From NCBI RefSeq assembly GCF_004362515.1, contig NZ_SNXU01000001.1, positions 6,448,001 to 6,512,000 of the forward strand: a stretch of DNA of 64,000 nucleotides. The letters run 5' to 3'. The notes under the pieces are model-generated. The model saw only the letters and a program-made list of their open reading frames with translations. It was not told the origin of the DNA and did not search any database. Both the position numbers and the translations under genes were made by a program. This stretch comes from Actinokineospora alba. Lineage in GTDB: Bacteria; Actinomycetota; Actinomycetes; Mycobacteriales; Pseudonocardiaceae. Shown here piece by piece: positions 25,133-33,971 of the stretch. How positions within the stretch are numbered: the stretch's first letter is position 1; every line of letters begins with the position of its first letter.

Positions 25133-25974
25133 TACCCGTCGCCGACCCGTCCGCCGTGGTCGCCGAGGAACCTGAGCACCTCGGGCAACGCCTGCTTCCG
25201 GTAACCGGGTCCGCCGTCGCCGACCCAGACCGTCTTGGCCTTGACTTCGTTCGCCAGCCGCCGGGTCGCCGGGTCCTCGACCGACGACCACACCCCCAGC
25301 GGCAGCCGCGCCAGACTGCTCGCGCGGCGCAGCGGGTCGGCGGCGCGCCAGGTGTCCTCGGTCGCCATGCCGCCGCGGGTGCGGGCGTCGGGCCAGGTGG
25401 TGAACAGCGTCGGGTCGAGCACGGCCACGGCGGCGAGACCCGGGTTCGCCGCGTAGCGGAGCGCTCCGTAGGCGCCCTCGCCGAGCCCCAAAGCCCCGAA
25501 GGGCGTGCCTGCCAGGCCATGGCGGGACAGCCAGCCGGGGACCTCCTCGCTCAGCATGCGGGCGGGGTCGTCGGCGCCGGTCGGCGTCCAACTCGTGCCG
25601 CCGCCGTCGACGGCGGCGACCGCGAACGGCATCGCCCCGGTGCCCGCCAGCCGGGTCAGCGCCTCGACGACCCCGATGCGGCCGAACACGTCCGCGTCCT
25701 CGCCGTTTCCGTGGAACGCCAGGCAGACCGGCAGACCCACGCGGTCGACCCCCTCCGGGCGGTACATGACCACCCGGACATCTCGGCCGCGCGCGTAGGA
25801 CAGCGCGCGGAACACCGTCACCGGCCCGGCTGGGGCGGGCGCGGCTGTGGCTGCCCGCGGCGGCCGCGGGGGCGGCTCGGCCGACTCCGGCCGACATCCC
25901 GCGGCGAGCAGGCCCGACGCTCCCACGAGGAAACCGCGCCGCGACAACCGGTCCATCCGCACCTGTTCCTCCAT
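25129..25974 (-). CDS. esterase-like alpha/beta-hydrolase lipoprotein lacking catalytic residues
   Basis: A 281-residue exported protein. The start holds a twin-arginine-like signal (LSRRGFLVGASGLLAAGC) that also ends in a lipobox. The body has the esterase-D/mycolyltransferase-like fold (LPVCLAFHGNGEDADVFGR). The nucleophile-elbow motif, GxSxGG in active members, reads GLGEGAYGAL, so the serine position is glycine. The region expected to carry the catalytic histidine (GGPGYRKQALPEVL) has none. It is probably not a hydrolase and may bind ligand. It starts at the last base of the upstream gene's stop (1-bp overlap), so it is coupled to the solute-binding protein. Confidence 0.7.
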   Translation of the reverse strand: MEEQVRMDRLSRRGFLVGASGLLAAGCRPESAEPPPRPPRAATAAPAPAGPVTVFRALSYARGRDVRVVMYRPEGVDRVGLPVCLAFHGNGEDADVFGRIGVVEALTRLAGTGAMPFAVAAVDGGGTSWTPTGADDPARMLSEEVPGWLSRHGLAGTPFGALGLGEGAYGALRYAANPGLAAVAVLDPTLFTTWPDARTRGGMATEDTWRAADPLRRASSLARLPLGVWSSVEDPATRRLANEVKAKTVWVGDGGPGYRKQALPEVLRFLGDHGGRVGDGY

Positions 25975-27002
25975 CACGCGCAGGCGAGCACGTCGGCCCG
26001 GAACTCGTCGATCAGCTGCTCGGTCTTGGCCTTGCGCTCCTCGTCGTAGGTGTCCACATTGGCCGTGGTGACGACGAACGAGCCCGAGTCCACGATGGCG
26101 CCGCGCCGGTTGTTCTTGCACTCGCCGATCGACAGCTGGGTCAGCGCCCAGGTGCCCACGTAGGCCTGGCCCACCGGGTTCTGCACCACCGTCGCGGCCA
26201 CGGAGCCGTCCCGGATGCCATCGAGGATCAGCGGATCGTCGTCGATGCCGACGATCTTGATCGGCAGCCCGGAGGACCGCACGCCGCGCACGGCGGCGAT
26301 GGCGGGCAGGTAGCCGGTCGTCACGATCGCGCCGATCGCCGTGCCCTTCTCCGCGAGGAGATCGACCACCGCCCGGTCGGAGGCGTCCTGGTCCTTGTCG
26401 ACGTCGGTCACCGTCGCCAGCAGCGTCACGGCGCCCTCGGTCTCGTCCACCGCGTGCCGGACACCGGCCGTCCGGCGCAACGTGTTGGTGTCGACCGAGT
26501 TCCCGGTGAGATGCACCAGCGTGCCCCGGCCGCCGATGGCGGCGATCGCGGCCTTGGTGGCCTTGTACGCCGCGAGCTCCACGTCGGTGGCGAGGCAGAA
26601 GTCGGCTTTGTTCGTCGTCTCCCCGGGGCAGGACCCCAACGACGCGACCACCATGCCGTCGCGCTTCAGCCGGGAGAACATGGCGTTGGTGTCCACTTGG
26701 GACACCGCGAACACGCCGAAGGCGGTGTACCCCTGCGCGCCCAGCGAGCTCAGGGTTCGAGCCTGCTTCGCCGGATCCCAGTCGCTCGACTCGTCATAGG
26801 TGACCTCGCCGACCTCGAACCGCTCCTTGGCCTGGGCGCCGCCGAGCCGCCACGCGGTGAAGTAGGGATGCGGGCCGCCTGGCACCAAGGCCACCTTCAC
26901 CCCCTTGGACCGCGCGGCCTCGGCGGGCTGAGGGGTCGAACCGCACGCCGACAGCAGGGTCAGCACGACCGCGACCACCGCTAGTGACCTGCGTGCGCGC
27001 AT
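25974..27002 (-). CDS. solute-binding lipoprotein, sugar-binding (Peripla_BP_4) type
   Basis: A 342-residue extracytoplasmic binding protein with signal and lipobox (VVAVVLTLLSAC). The body has the type I periplasmic fold of sugar or autoinducer binders: KVALVPGGPHPYFTAW, then AKQARTLSSLGAQGYTA, and near the end GAIVTTGYLPAIAAVRG and VGIDDDPLILDGIRDG. The ATG at 27002 is chosen since it opens the signal peptide. No permease or ATPase is adjacent, so it is either an orphan transporter subunit or a sensor. It is paired with the pseudo-esterase lipoprotein, and no other partner is visible. Confidence 0.82.
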   Translation of the reverse strand: MRARRSLAVVAVVLTLLSACGSTPQPAEAARSKGVKVALVPGGPHPYFTAWRLGGAQAKERFEVGEVTYDESSDWDPAKQARTLSSLGAQGYTAFGVFAVSQVDTNAMFSRLKRDGMVVASLGSCPGETTNKADFCLATDVELAAYKATKAAIAAIGGRGTLVHLTGNSVDTNTLRRTAGVRHAVDETEGAVTLLATVTDVDKDQDASDRAVVDLLAEKGTAIGAIVTTGYLPAIAAVRGVRSSGLPIKIVGIDDDPLILDGIRDGSVAATVVQNPVGQAYVGTWALTQLSIGECKNNRRGAIVDSGSFVVTTANVDTYDEERKAKTEQLIDEFRADVLACA

Positions 27003-27180
27003 CGAACGCCTCCACCAACGGCAGTGCCGACCACCACCAGTCGGGACACGATCGGACATCAGATGAATCAGCCACGCGAAGCGCACGCGAGCCGAATCTC
27101 GGCACACAATGCCCCAATCGGCCGTGTGACACAAGACATAGATCTGATGTATCTTTGGGTAGCGAAGGCGTGGCGTTAAG

Positions 27181-27642
27181 TCACTCCACGGTGCGCGCGA
27201 GGATGCCGAGGGTCGCCCGCAGCGCGGCCTCCGGGATGACGGGGAAGATGTTCTTGTCCCGGTACCGCTCCTCGATCTCGCTCCAGTCGTAGTACGACGT
27301 CACCAGGGTCCCGATCTCGCTCGGCTCCAGCCGGTAGCCATAGAGATGCCTGAGCGGAGGCTGGATCTGCCCCGAGATCGTCCACTCGATGGCGGCGTCC
27401 GGCTCGAACCGGGTGATGATCACGGTGACCTTGTACTTGCCCATCGGGTAGTCGTTGAGCGCCTCGCGGTCCATGTGCACGACGAACTCGTCGCCCACCT
27501 GCCGCACCGGCTCGCCTTCGGCGGACTGGAGCATCCCGGAACTGTCGATCGCCACATGGCCGCGCGGGTCGCACAGCAGGGCGAACACCTTCGCGGGCGG
27601 CGCGGCGATCTGTCGTCGAACCTCGAAACGCTCGTCGGTCAT
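27181..27642 (-). CDS. SRPBCC/polyketide-cyclase-fold protein
   Basis: A 153-residue START/SRPBCC protein. The opening RFEVRRQIAAPPAKVFALLC and DPRGHVAIDSSG are typical, as is the C-terminal helix LRATLGILARTVE. The fold makes a hydrophobic cavity that binds lipids or aromatic compounds. The ATG at 27642 starts the conserved region; an in-frame extension upstream is not supported. No catalytic partner is adjacent, so it remains a general ligand-binding or stress protein. Confidence 0.75.
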   Translation of the reverse strand: MTDERFEVRRQIAAPPAKVFALLCDPRGHVAIDSSGMLQSAEGEPVRQVGDEFVVHMDREALNDYPMGKYKVTVIITRFEPDAAIEWTISGQIQPPLRHLYGYRLEPSEIGTLVTSYYDWSEIEERYRDKNIFPVIPEAALRATLGILARTVE

Positions 27643-27709
27643 GGGTCCACTTTCGCATGACCGGCCGACAGCGTGGTCTTGGTCGGTGGCCTCGGGCATG
27701 CTTGGCGGC

Positions 27710-28027
27710 ATGAGTGCCCCCACCGACACACCGCTGGAGATGCTGGCCCGCGTCGCGCAGGGCGAGCAGGCCCGATTCGAGGGGCGCAACCTGCGGGTGC
27801 GCCGATCCGCCATCGTGCACGCGGTCCGGTGGGCGCCGTGGCTGGCGAGCCTGACCCTGCCCGCGCCCGCGTGTGGTCAGGGCTGGTCGGGCACCGGCGT
27901 CGGCGAGTTGCACGCGGTGGCCGAGACCGTCACCTGCTCGAACTGCCTGGCCTCACCGACGGCCCGCGCGGGCGCCGCACCCGTCGACTCGGCACACCAG
28001 ATCGCCTTGCCGCTGCAGTTGCGCTGA
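27710..28027 (+). CDS. small hypothetical protein with CxxC
   Basis: A 105-residue protein of unknown family. It has a basic middle (FEGRNLRVRRSAIVHAVRW) and four cysteines grouped as PACGQGW and VTCSNCLA, which might bind a metal. It is divergent from the SRPBCC gene and ends at a strong bidirectional terminator. The ATG at 27710 is the first reasonable start after the promoter gap. Confidence 0.5.
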   Translation: MSAPTDTPLEMLARVAQGEQARFEGRNLRVRRSAIVHAVRWAPWLASLTLPAPACGQGWSGTGVGELHAVAETVTCSNCLASPTARAGAAPVDSAHQIALPLQLR

Positions 28028-28036
28028 CCACGAGCG

Positions 28037-28075
28037 ACGAGCCCGCGCCCGCGAGGAAGGCGGGCGCGGGCTCGT
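28037..28075. terminator. bidirectional terminator
   Basis: A perfect 16-bp stem (28037-28052 with 28060-28075) has a seven-base loop. It lies between convergent genes ending at 28027 and 28083, and can serve both. Confidence 0.75.
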
Positions 28076-28082
28076 CAGCCGG

Positions 28083-29210
28083 TCAGCCCCGGTCGCACAG
28101 GGCGGTGCCCAGGGCGACCGTGCGGTCGACACCGGCGCCGCTGATGGCGTCGACGGCGGGCAGGACGTTGAGCACGACGAAAGCCGACCGCCCGTCGGTG
28201 GTCGCGGCCGCGACGGACTGGTAGCCGGGCCAGACGCCGGGGTGGCCGTAGGCCTCGCCGCCGCAGGGAAGCGGGTAGCGGATCAGGCCGAGGCCGTAGT
28301 CCACGCCCGGCCCGGGGATGCCGGTGACCTTGAGCATCTCCGCGAGCTGCGCGGCGGGAACGACCTTGCCGGTGATCAGGGCCTGGAAGAACTTGGTCGC
28401 GTCGGCGCCGCTGGTCACGATGCCGCCGCTGGACTGCCCGACGCTCGGCTCGACCATCTGGGTGAAGTCGGCGTACACCACCCGGCCGACGTAGCCGCGG
28501 ACGTGTCCCGGCGGCAGCGCTTTGTAGCCCGGGGCCGGGATGTAGGTGTTGGTCAGGCCGAGCGGGGTGATGATCCGGGAGTCCAGCTCCTGCTCGTAGG
28601 TCCGACCGGTGACCTTCTCGATGATCATGCCCGCGAGGAGGAAGTTGGTGCCGGAGTACTGGTGTGAGGTCCCCGGCGCGAAGTACGGCGCGACTGACAG
28701 GCCCCAGCCCACCATCTCGGCCTTCGTGTGCGTGAACAGGTGGACGAACGGGTTGAGGGTGAAGGGAATGACGTAGTCGGCGATTCCGCTGGTGTGGTTC
28801 AGCAGCTGCCGCACGGTGATCTTGGTGCCGTCATAGCCGTTTCCCTTGACCACACCGAGAAGGTAGGTCTCCACCGTTGCGTCGAGATCGAGCTTTCCCT
28901 CGGCGACCAGCTGCAGCGTGATCGCGGACGTGAACGACTTGGTCAGGCTGCCCGCGCGGACCTTGTGGTCGGGGCCGAACGGCAGATTCTGGCCCAGGGC
29001 CCGGGTTCCACTGCTCAGATCCCACTGGGTGTCGCCGTCGCGGACCACCACGCCCGCCCCCGGCGAGACGTTGGTGGTCTTGAGGGTGTCGATGGCGGCC
29101 TGCGTGGCGGCGTGCGGCTCCGCCGCGGACGCCGCGGGCGCGATGCCCACCGACGCGGCGAGCACCACCCCCGCCAGCACCCAGCTCGTCCCCCTGGTTT
29201 TCGTGCGCAT
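28083..29210 (-). CDS. secreted beta-lactamase-fold serine hydrolase (D-Ala-D-Ala carboxypeptidase type)
   Basis: A 375-residue class C-type serine hydrolase with a signal peptide (SWVLAGVVLAASVGIAP). Catalytic motifs are SLTKS (Ser and Lys), YSGTN (Tyr and Asn) and GHPGVWPG in place of the KTG triad. It would act on D-Ala-D-Ala peptides or related esters outside the cell. The ATG at 29210 follows a GAGGAGAGGAA sequence. A closely similar paralogue lies at 32691-33803 on the same strand, and both end with short disulfide-forming C-termini (CDRG and CA). Confidence 0.85.
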   Translation of the reverse strand: MRTKTRGTSWVLAGVVLAASVGIAPAASAAEPHAATQAAIDTLKTTNVSPGAGVVVRDGDTQWDLSSGTRALGQNLPFGPDHKVRAGSLTKSFTSAITLQLVAEGKLDLDATVETYLLGVVKGNGYDGTKITVRQLLNHTSGIADYVIPFTLNPFVHLFTHTKAEMVGWGLSVAPYFAPGTSHQYSGTNFLLAGMIIEKVTGRTYEQELDSRIITPLGLTNTYIPAPGYKALPPGHVRGYVGRVVYADFTQMVEPSVGQSSGGIVTSGADATKFFQALITGKVVPAAQLAEMLKVTGIPGPGVDYGLGLIRYPLPCGGEAYGHPGVWPGYQSVAAATTDGRSAFVVLNVLPAVDAISGAGVDRTVALGTALCDRG

Positions 29211-29400
29211 TCGTTTCCTCTCCTCGAAAATCACACCTACGTCCACGATTCTCTCGGCCGGATGGACCGAACATGGCCGAATGCCATGGCCCACCTGCGC
29301 CATTGCCCACACAGGTCGCGCCAAGACGGCTTTCGGGAACCGCGGGAAATGTAGGTTCGCCCTTGTCCAGCCATATCCCACAATCAGGGGGAATCCACAG

Positions 29401-30180
29401 ATGTCTCGGGGAATCCGATCCAAACCACGGCTCGCGGCGCTGGGGCTCGCCGTCGTCGGCCTCGCCGCGGGCCTACTTGGGGTCGTGGGTCCGACCTCGA
29501 CCGCGGCCACCTCCGTCACCCTCGGCGGCGGCAGCGGAATCGCCTTCGACAAAGGGCTTCCGGCTGAGGTCACGCAGGCGACCGCGTTCGGCTGCACGCT
29601 CACGGCGGTCGGGTACGACCGGACCGGGAACCTGGTCGGGCTGACCAACGCCCACTGCTTCATCCAGGCCGACGGCACCAAACTGGTCGGCGAGCCGATC
29701 TACAAGAACGTCGCACCCGCGGGCACGGCGTTCAACACGGCGAAGGTGATCACGCCCGACACGGACACCGGCGTCATCGGCACCGTCACTCACGTCAGCA
29801 CCCCGAACAACCTGGCGTCCGACGGCCCCGACGGCCTGGACTACGCGGTGATCGACCTGGACGAGACCAAGGTCGTGCCCACGACCACCGTCGGCGCGGT
29901 GACGATCACCTCGGTCGGCGCCGTTCCGGGGGCAGGCGTGCGGATGTGCAAGCAGGGCCAGACGACCGGCCTCACCTGCGGCTTCAACCTCGGCAACCGC
30001 GGGATCTGGTTCGCCCACACGATCTGGACCTGGGCCGGTGACTCGGGCGCGCCCGTCGTGGTGGGCCAGACCCTGGTGGGCAACGCGTGGGGACTGCAGC
30101 ACGGCAGCCCGATCCTGAGCATCATCGCCGACATGGACGCCAACGGCGGTGTCGGCGCCGGATTCCGGGTCGCGGCCTAG
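29401..30180 (+). CDS. secreted trypsin-fold serine protease
   Basis: A 259-residue protein with a signal peptide (AALGLAVVGLAAGLLGVVG). The chymotrypsin-fold triad is His in LVGLTNAHCF, Asp in GLDYAVIDLD and Ser in WAGDSGAPVV. Two cysteine pairs are likely (FGCTL with NAHC; RMCKQGQ with LTCGF), as in streptogrisin-like S1 proteases, but no long propeptide is evident. The ATG at 29401 fits the signal peptide. It is divergent from the serine hydrolase and ends at a bidirectional terminator. Confidence 0.8.
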   Translation: MSRGIRSKPRLAALGLAVVGLAAGLLGVVGPTSTAATSVTLGGGSGIAFDKGLPAEVTQATAFGCTLTAVGYDRTGNLVGLTNAHCFIQADGTKLVGEPIYKNVAPAGTAFNTAKVITPDTDTGVIGTVTHVSTPNNLASDGPDGLDYAVIDLDETKVVPTTTVGAVTITSVGAVPGAGVRMCKQGQTTGLTCGFNLGNRGIWFAHTIWTWAGDSGAPVVVGQTLVGNAWGLQHGSPILSIIADMDANGGVGAGFRVAA

Positions 30181-30185
30181 GAAAT

Positions 30186-30215
30186 CCGGGGTCGGGCGAG
30201 TCCGTCCGACCCCGG
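30186..30215. terminator. bidirectional terminator
   Basis: CCGGGGTCGG (30186-30195) pairs with CCGACCCCGG (30206-30215). A run of Ts follows on the plus strand and As precede it, so both the protease gene and the convergent LuxR-type gene can end here. Confidence 0.7.
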
Positions 30216-30226
30216 TTTCCCCGCTG

Positions 30227-31183
30227 TCAGAGCCAACCGCGGCGGGAGGCCTGTACCCCGGCCTGGAACCTGGTCGTGGCGCCCAGCCGGTCGAACAGGG
30301 CGGCGGTGCGCCGCACCACCGTGCGGCGCGACAGGTTCAGCCGCCGGGCGATCGCGTCGTCGGTCGCCCCGCTGGCCATCAGCGAGATGATCTGCCGGTC
30401 CCGGTCGTCGACGAAACCCTCGATGCGCGAGGCCGACACCGGGACCGAGAGCTTCCACAGGGTCTCGAACACCCCGGACAGCACGTCGAGCAGACCGGAC
30501 GGCCGGACGAACAGCGACACCACGCCGTGCGCGCCCTCCGCCTCCAGGGTGAGCACGGCGGAGTCGTAGTCGGCCAGCAGCAGCTTGATCGGCGGATCCT
30601 CCATCGTGCGTGCCTGCTCCCCCGCCGCCATCATCCGCGCCATGTTGGGCCCGATCAGCGGGTCGTCGAACGCGGACTCGAAGTAGATGGTCCGGTAGAC
30701 CACCCCCGCGTCCATCCGTTCGCGCTGCATGACTTCCTGGTTGACGTAGTACTCGTCGGGCGCGAAGTACGGCGGCCGGTCGACCACCCGGAACTGCTCC
30801 TTGGCGGCGCGCTGCATCTGCTGCGCCGTCCACGAGATGCGCGCGGTGTCGTCGATGACCTCGAGCGCGCCGTAGTGGCCGCTTTCCCGCCGGACGAAAC
30901 GGAACAGCTGCTCCAACTCCAGCCCGTTGCGCCGCAGGCCCGCCTGGCGTTCGGCGTCGCGGCGCAGCAGTTCCTCGGTGACCTCCGCGGGCGAGTGTGC
31001 TTCCCACGCTCCCCCGAGCTCGGACACCGCCCCCTCGTCGAGCAGGTCGCGCAGCGTCGTCTCCACGACCTCGACGGAGAGACCCGTCCGCTCGACGATG
31101 CCCGGTACCCGCGTCCGCGGCTGGCCGACAAGGGCCCGGTACACCCGCCCATGATCCGTCTCGACATCCAGCACGTCGCCCAT
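30227..31183 (-). CDS. TrmB/LuxR-type transcriptional regulator
   Basis: A 318-residue regulator with two DNA-binding elements. The N-terminus resembles a TrmB-type winged helix (VYRALVGQPRTRVPGIVERT, then LLDEGAV). The C-terminus is a LuxR HTH (ISLMASGATDDAIARRLNLS, then RTVVRRTAALF). The middle is a helical sensor region without a recognised ligand domain. This is the common actinomycete TrmB-LuxR layout. The ATG at 31183 is used; a GTG six bases upstream is possible. Targets may include the neighbouring secreted hydrolases, but no operator was seen. Confidence 0.8.
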   Translation of the reverse strand: MGDVLDVETDHGRVYRALVGQPRTRVPGIVERTGLSVEVVETTLRDLLDEGAVSELGGAWEAHSPAEVTEELLRRDAERQAGLRRNGLELEQLFRFVRRESGHYGALEVIDDTARISWTAQQMQRAAKEQFRVVDRPPYFAPDEYYVNQEVMQRERMDAGVVYRTIYFESAFDDPLIGPNMARMMAAGEQARTMEDPPIKLLLADYDSAVLTLEAEGAHGVVSLFVRPSGLLDVLSGVFETLWKLSVPVSASRIEGFVDDRDRQIISLMASGATDDAIARRLNLSRRTVVRRTAALFDRLGATTRFQAGVQASRRGWL

Positions 31184-31258
31184 GCCCACCCCCCAGGCCG
31201 ATTCGATACACAAGAGTATCGAGTCGTCCGGTGCACCGTGGGGTCAACTCCATGAAAT

Positions 31259-31450
31259 TTGACATCCTCCCCGCATGAATACTGGGGATTCCAACTGCTC
31301 TTACCCCGCGAGGGGATCGCGTTGAGGTTCACGGTTCGCGGGCTCACCCGACGGCGGGCCTCCCCGTGCAGTCACGGCATGCCCTGCCGCGAGTCGAATA
31401 TTCAGTGCCGCGTTCACGTCCGCGTTGCAGGCGAAACCGCAGGACCGGCA
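31259..31450 (-). ncRNA. predicted omega-RNA / right end of TnpB element
   Basis: The right end reads, on the minus strand, a hairpin CCCC...GGGG (around 31269-31288), GAGGATG and then TCAA, a typical IS200/IS605 right-end cleavage motif. In such elements a guide RNA scaffold overlaps the 3' part of tnpB and ends at this point, with the guide lying beyond the element. The 5' boundary given is approximate. Confidence 0.45.
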
Positions 31451-32491
31451 CCGGAAGGCGGCTTGGCTCTCGCGCGCCTCCCGATCCACAACCCCACACG
31501 CCGAACAACGCTGACTCGTGAACCGCGGGTCGACCTTCACCACCCGCCCCGGAGCCTTCTGCTCCAGCCGAGTCACCAACCGACCCCACCCGTTGGCGAG
31601 GATGCCCCGGTTCAGGCCCGCCTTCTGCCGCACACCCCGGCCCGGCGTCTCGCGGGTGCCCTTCGCCGACCGGGTCATGTTGCTGATCTTGAGGTTCTCG
31701 ACCGCGACCACGTCGAACTCCCGGGCAAGGCGGGTGCTGGTCTTCTCCACCCAGTCCTTACGCCGGTCGGTCTCGCGGGCCTTGAGCCTCGCGATGGCCG
31801 TCTTGACCTTGCCGCGCCGGTTGGAACCGCGCTGGGCCCGGGCGAGCCTGCGCTGCAGCCTCAGCAGCCGCGCCTTCTCAGGTCCGCGCAACATCGACGC
31901 GTTCAACAGTTCCCCGGTAGACAACGCAGCCGATACCACGACACCCCGGTCCACGCCCACCACCGCACCCGTGCCCGGACCGGCGATGGCATCGGGCACC
32001 AAGGCGAACGCCACATGCCAGCGACCCACCCGGTCACGGGTGACCCGGTAGGACTTCACACCATCGGCGACCGCACGCGACCAGCGGAAGCGCACCCACC
32101 CAACCTTGGGCACCCGCACCTCACCGACCTTGCGGGAGACCCTGCGCAGATCGCCCGGTTTGACAGCCACGATCCGGAAGCCCTCGGCCCGCCCACGTCG
32201 GCGCCAGGTCGGCCGCCGATGGGTTCGGCCGAAGAAGTTCGCCATCGCCTGGGAAAAGTCCTTCAACGCCTGCTGCTGCACGATCACTGACCCGGCGGCC
32301 AACCACGGGTTCACCGCCCGCGCCTCCGTCAACTGGCGGCACTGCTCGGTGAGCCCTGGCACCGACTTGCGCCCCGGCCTCCAGTGGGCGTGCTGCTCTA
32401 CGGCGAGATTCCACACGAACCGGACATGCGCGCAATACTCCAGCAACGCCCGCTCCTGAGCGGGTGTCGGCTGAAGGCGGAACCGGGACAT
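31301..32491 (-). CDS. tnpB: TnpB, RNA-guided nuclease of a transposable element
   Basis: A 396-residue TnpB with the full domain set. The N-terminal helical region opens FRLQPTPAQERALLEYCAHV. RuvC-like catalytic residues appear as Asp in VVGVDRGV, Glu in VAVENLKI and Asp in CNADVNAALNI. The zinc ribbon has CSACG and CRSCGF. All catalytic positions look intact, so the nuclease may be active. The ATG at 32491 begins the conserved region. TnpB cuts DNA matching its omega-RNA guide and helps keep the element in place. Confidence 0.88.
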   Translation of the reverse strand: MSRFRLQPTPAQERALLEYCAHVRFVWNLAVEQHAHWRPGRKSVPGLTEQCRQLTEARAVNPWLAAGSVIVQQQALKDFSQAMANFFGRTHRRPTWRRRGRAEGFRIVAVKPGDLRRVSRKVGEVRVPKVGWVRFRWSRAVADGVKSYRVTRDRVGRWHVAFALVPDAIAGPGTGAVVGVDRGVVVSAALSTGELLNASMLRGPEKARLLRLQRRLARAQRGSNRRGKVKTAIARLKARETDRRKDWVEKTSTRLAREFDVVAVENLKISNMTRSAKGTRETPGRGVRQKAGLNRGILANGWGRLVTRLEQKAPGRVVKVDPRFTSQRCSACGVVDREARESQAAFRCRSCGFACNADVNAALNIRLAAGHAVTARGGPPSGEPANREPQRDPLAG

Positions 32492-32690
32492 GCAGATCAA
32501 CCTAGCTGCCACCACCGACAAAGCCACAAGACAACGGGGAGACCCGATAGATCACGGCACAGTCGGATCGAGGCGAACCTCCCGCACCATTCCTCCCGGC
32601 GTAGAACGCCGGAGAATCCCCGGAAGAACCTGTGATGTGACATGCGGCGGCGGCCCCTGGAGATCAGGAACCGCCGCCGTAGGGCGCTTA

Positions 32691-33803
32691 TCAGGCACAG
32701 AGCGCGATTTCCACTGCCTCGTGCATGGGCTGCGTGTGGGGCTGGCTCGGGCCGATGTTCGCGTTGGTGGTCACGACCCCCTGCTTGCCGTCGGCCGTGG
32801 CGAAGGCGACGGAGACGAAGCCCGGCACCACGCCGTTGTGCCCGTACGCGGTCACGCCGCAGGACAGGCGCCAGACGATGAGGCCGAGTCCGTAGGCGTA
32901 CGGCTCGTCGGTGAAGGTCTTGACCAGCTCCGCCTGCTGCGCGGGCGGGAGCAGCTTGCCCTCGGCGAGCAGCGCGTAGAACCTGCCCACGTCACGGCCG
33001 GTGGAGACCACCGCGCCCGACGCCCAGGCCAGCGTCGGCGAGTAGTGGGTGGTGTCGATCTTCAGGGTGGGCAGCAGGTGGGTGTAGCCGAAGGGGAACG
33101 GCTCGGGCAGCCGGTGCTTGGCCGCGGGCGGCAGCTCGGTCTCGGTGAGGCCGTGCGGCGCGGTGATGCGGTCGTGGATCTCCTGCGTGAGCGAGCGCGC
33201 GGTGATCTTCTCGACCATCATGCCCAGGATGATGTAGTTGGTGTTGGAGTAGAGGAACACCGCGCCCGGAGCGCCGTTCGAGCCCTTGGCCAGGCCGTTG
33301 CGGGCGAGTGCGGCCGGGTCGTGGGTGGCCCAGAGGTTGAGCGGGTTGATGACCATCGTGCCCAGGTAGTCCCGGATGCCGCTGGTGTGCTGCAGCAGGT
33401 GCCGGACCGTGATCTTCGTGCCGTCGTGGCCGTTGCCCGCGACGAGACCGGGCAGGTACTGCTCGATCGGACTGTCGAGGGCCACCTTGCCCTCGGCGAC
33501 GAGCTGGAGCACGACCGTGGAGACGAACGACTTGGTCAGGCTGCCGATGCGGATGTGGTCGTTGTCGGTGATCGGCCGGTTCTCGAAGCCGGACACCTTG
33601 CCCGCCTGGACCGTCCAGCTCTGGTCGCCGCCGTAGCGGAACGCCGAGGCGCCCATCGCGCGGAAGTCGGTCACGACTTTGTCGATCTTGACCTGCGCCT
33701 CGGCCCTGGCGTCGCGCTGCGCCGCCGACGCGCTCATCGCGCCGGTCGCGGTTATGACCACCGCGGCCGCGAGCAGGCCGCCGACCAGTCTCTTGAGTGC
33801 CAT
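32691..33803 (-). CDS. secreted beta-lactamase-fold serine hydrolase, paralogue
   Basis: A 370-residue enzyme closely similar to the product of 28083-29210. It has a signal peptide (LVGGLLAAAVVITATG), SLTKS, YSNTN and a C-terminal HNGVVPGF in the position of the KTG/HxG triad. The shared architecture, including TVRHLLQHTSGI and KSFVSTVVLQLVAEGK, suggests a duplication. Its exact substrate (D-Ala-D-Ala peptide, beta-lactam or ester) is not inferable. The ATG at 33803 is used. It is divergent from a TetR gene, a likely regulator. Confidence 0.85.
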   Translation of the reverse strand: MALKRLVGGLLAAAVVITATGAMSASAAQRDARAEAQVKIDKVVTDFRAMGASAFRYGGDQSWTVQAGKVSGFENRPITDNDHIRIGSLTKSFVSTVVLQLVAEGKVALDSPIEQYLPGLVAGNGHDGTKITVRHLLQHTSGIRDYLGTMVINPLNLWATHDPAALARNGLAKGSNGAPGAVFLYSNTNYIILGMMVEKITARSLTQEIHDRITAPHGLTETELPPAAKHRLPEPFPFGYTHLLPTLKIDTTHYSPTLAWASGAVVSTGRDVGRFYALLAEGKLLPPAQQAELVKTFTDEPYAYGLGLIVWRLSCGVTAYGHNGVVPGFVSVAFATADGKQGVVTTNANIGPSQPHTQPMHEAVEIALCA

Positions 33804-33971
33804 GGGGGTTTCGCCGCACCTTTCCTCACCCGGCCGGAATGTCCGGCCATTCCTGGGAATCATTGCCTGCGGTGATAGTCGTTTGGGCTGGTTTCGTTGG
33901 CCCACATGGGAATCTGTCCCAGATGCGCCATCGTCGGCGAGCGCCCGCCTGCCCGGCGGTAGCGTGACCGG

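Larger units (their letters stand above)
31259..32630 (-). mobile_element. solitary tnpB insertion element (IS200/IS605-like)
   Basis: The element contains tnpB alone and no TnpA transposase. The right end is the hairpin and TCAA motif at about 31259-31290. A left-end hairpin (CCGGCGT/ACGCCGG at 32596-32612) is followed on the plus strand by GGAGAATCCCCGG, which resembles the right-end sequence. The exact left boundary and target-adjacent motif are not certain. It interrupts the run between the LuxR-type gene and the second serine hydrolase without destroying either. Confidence 0.65.
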
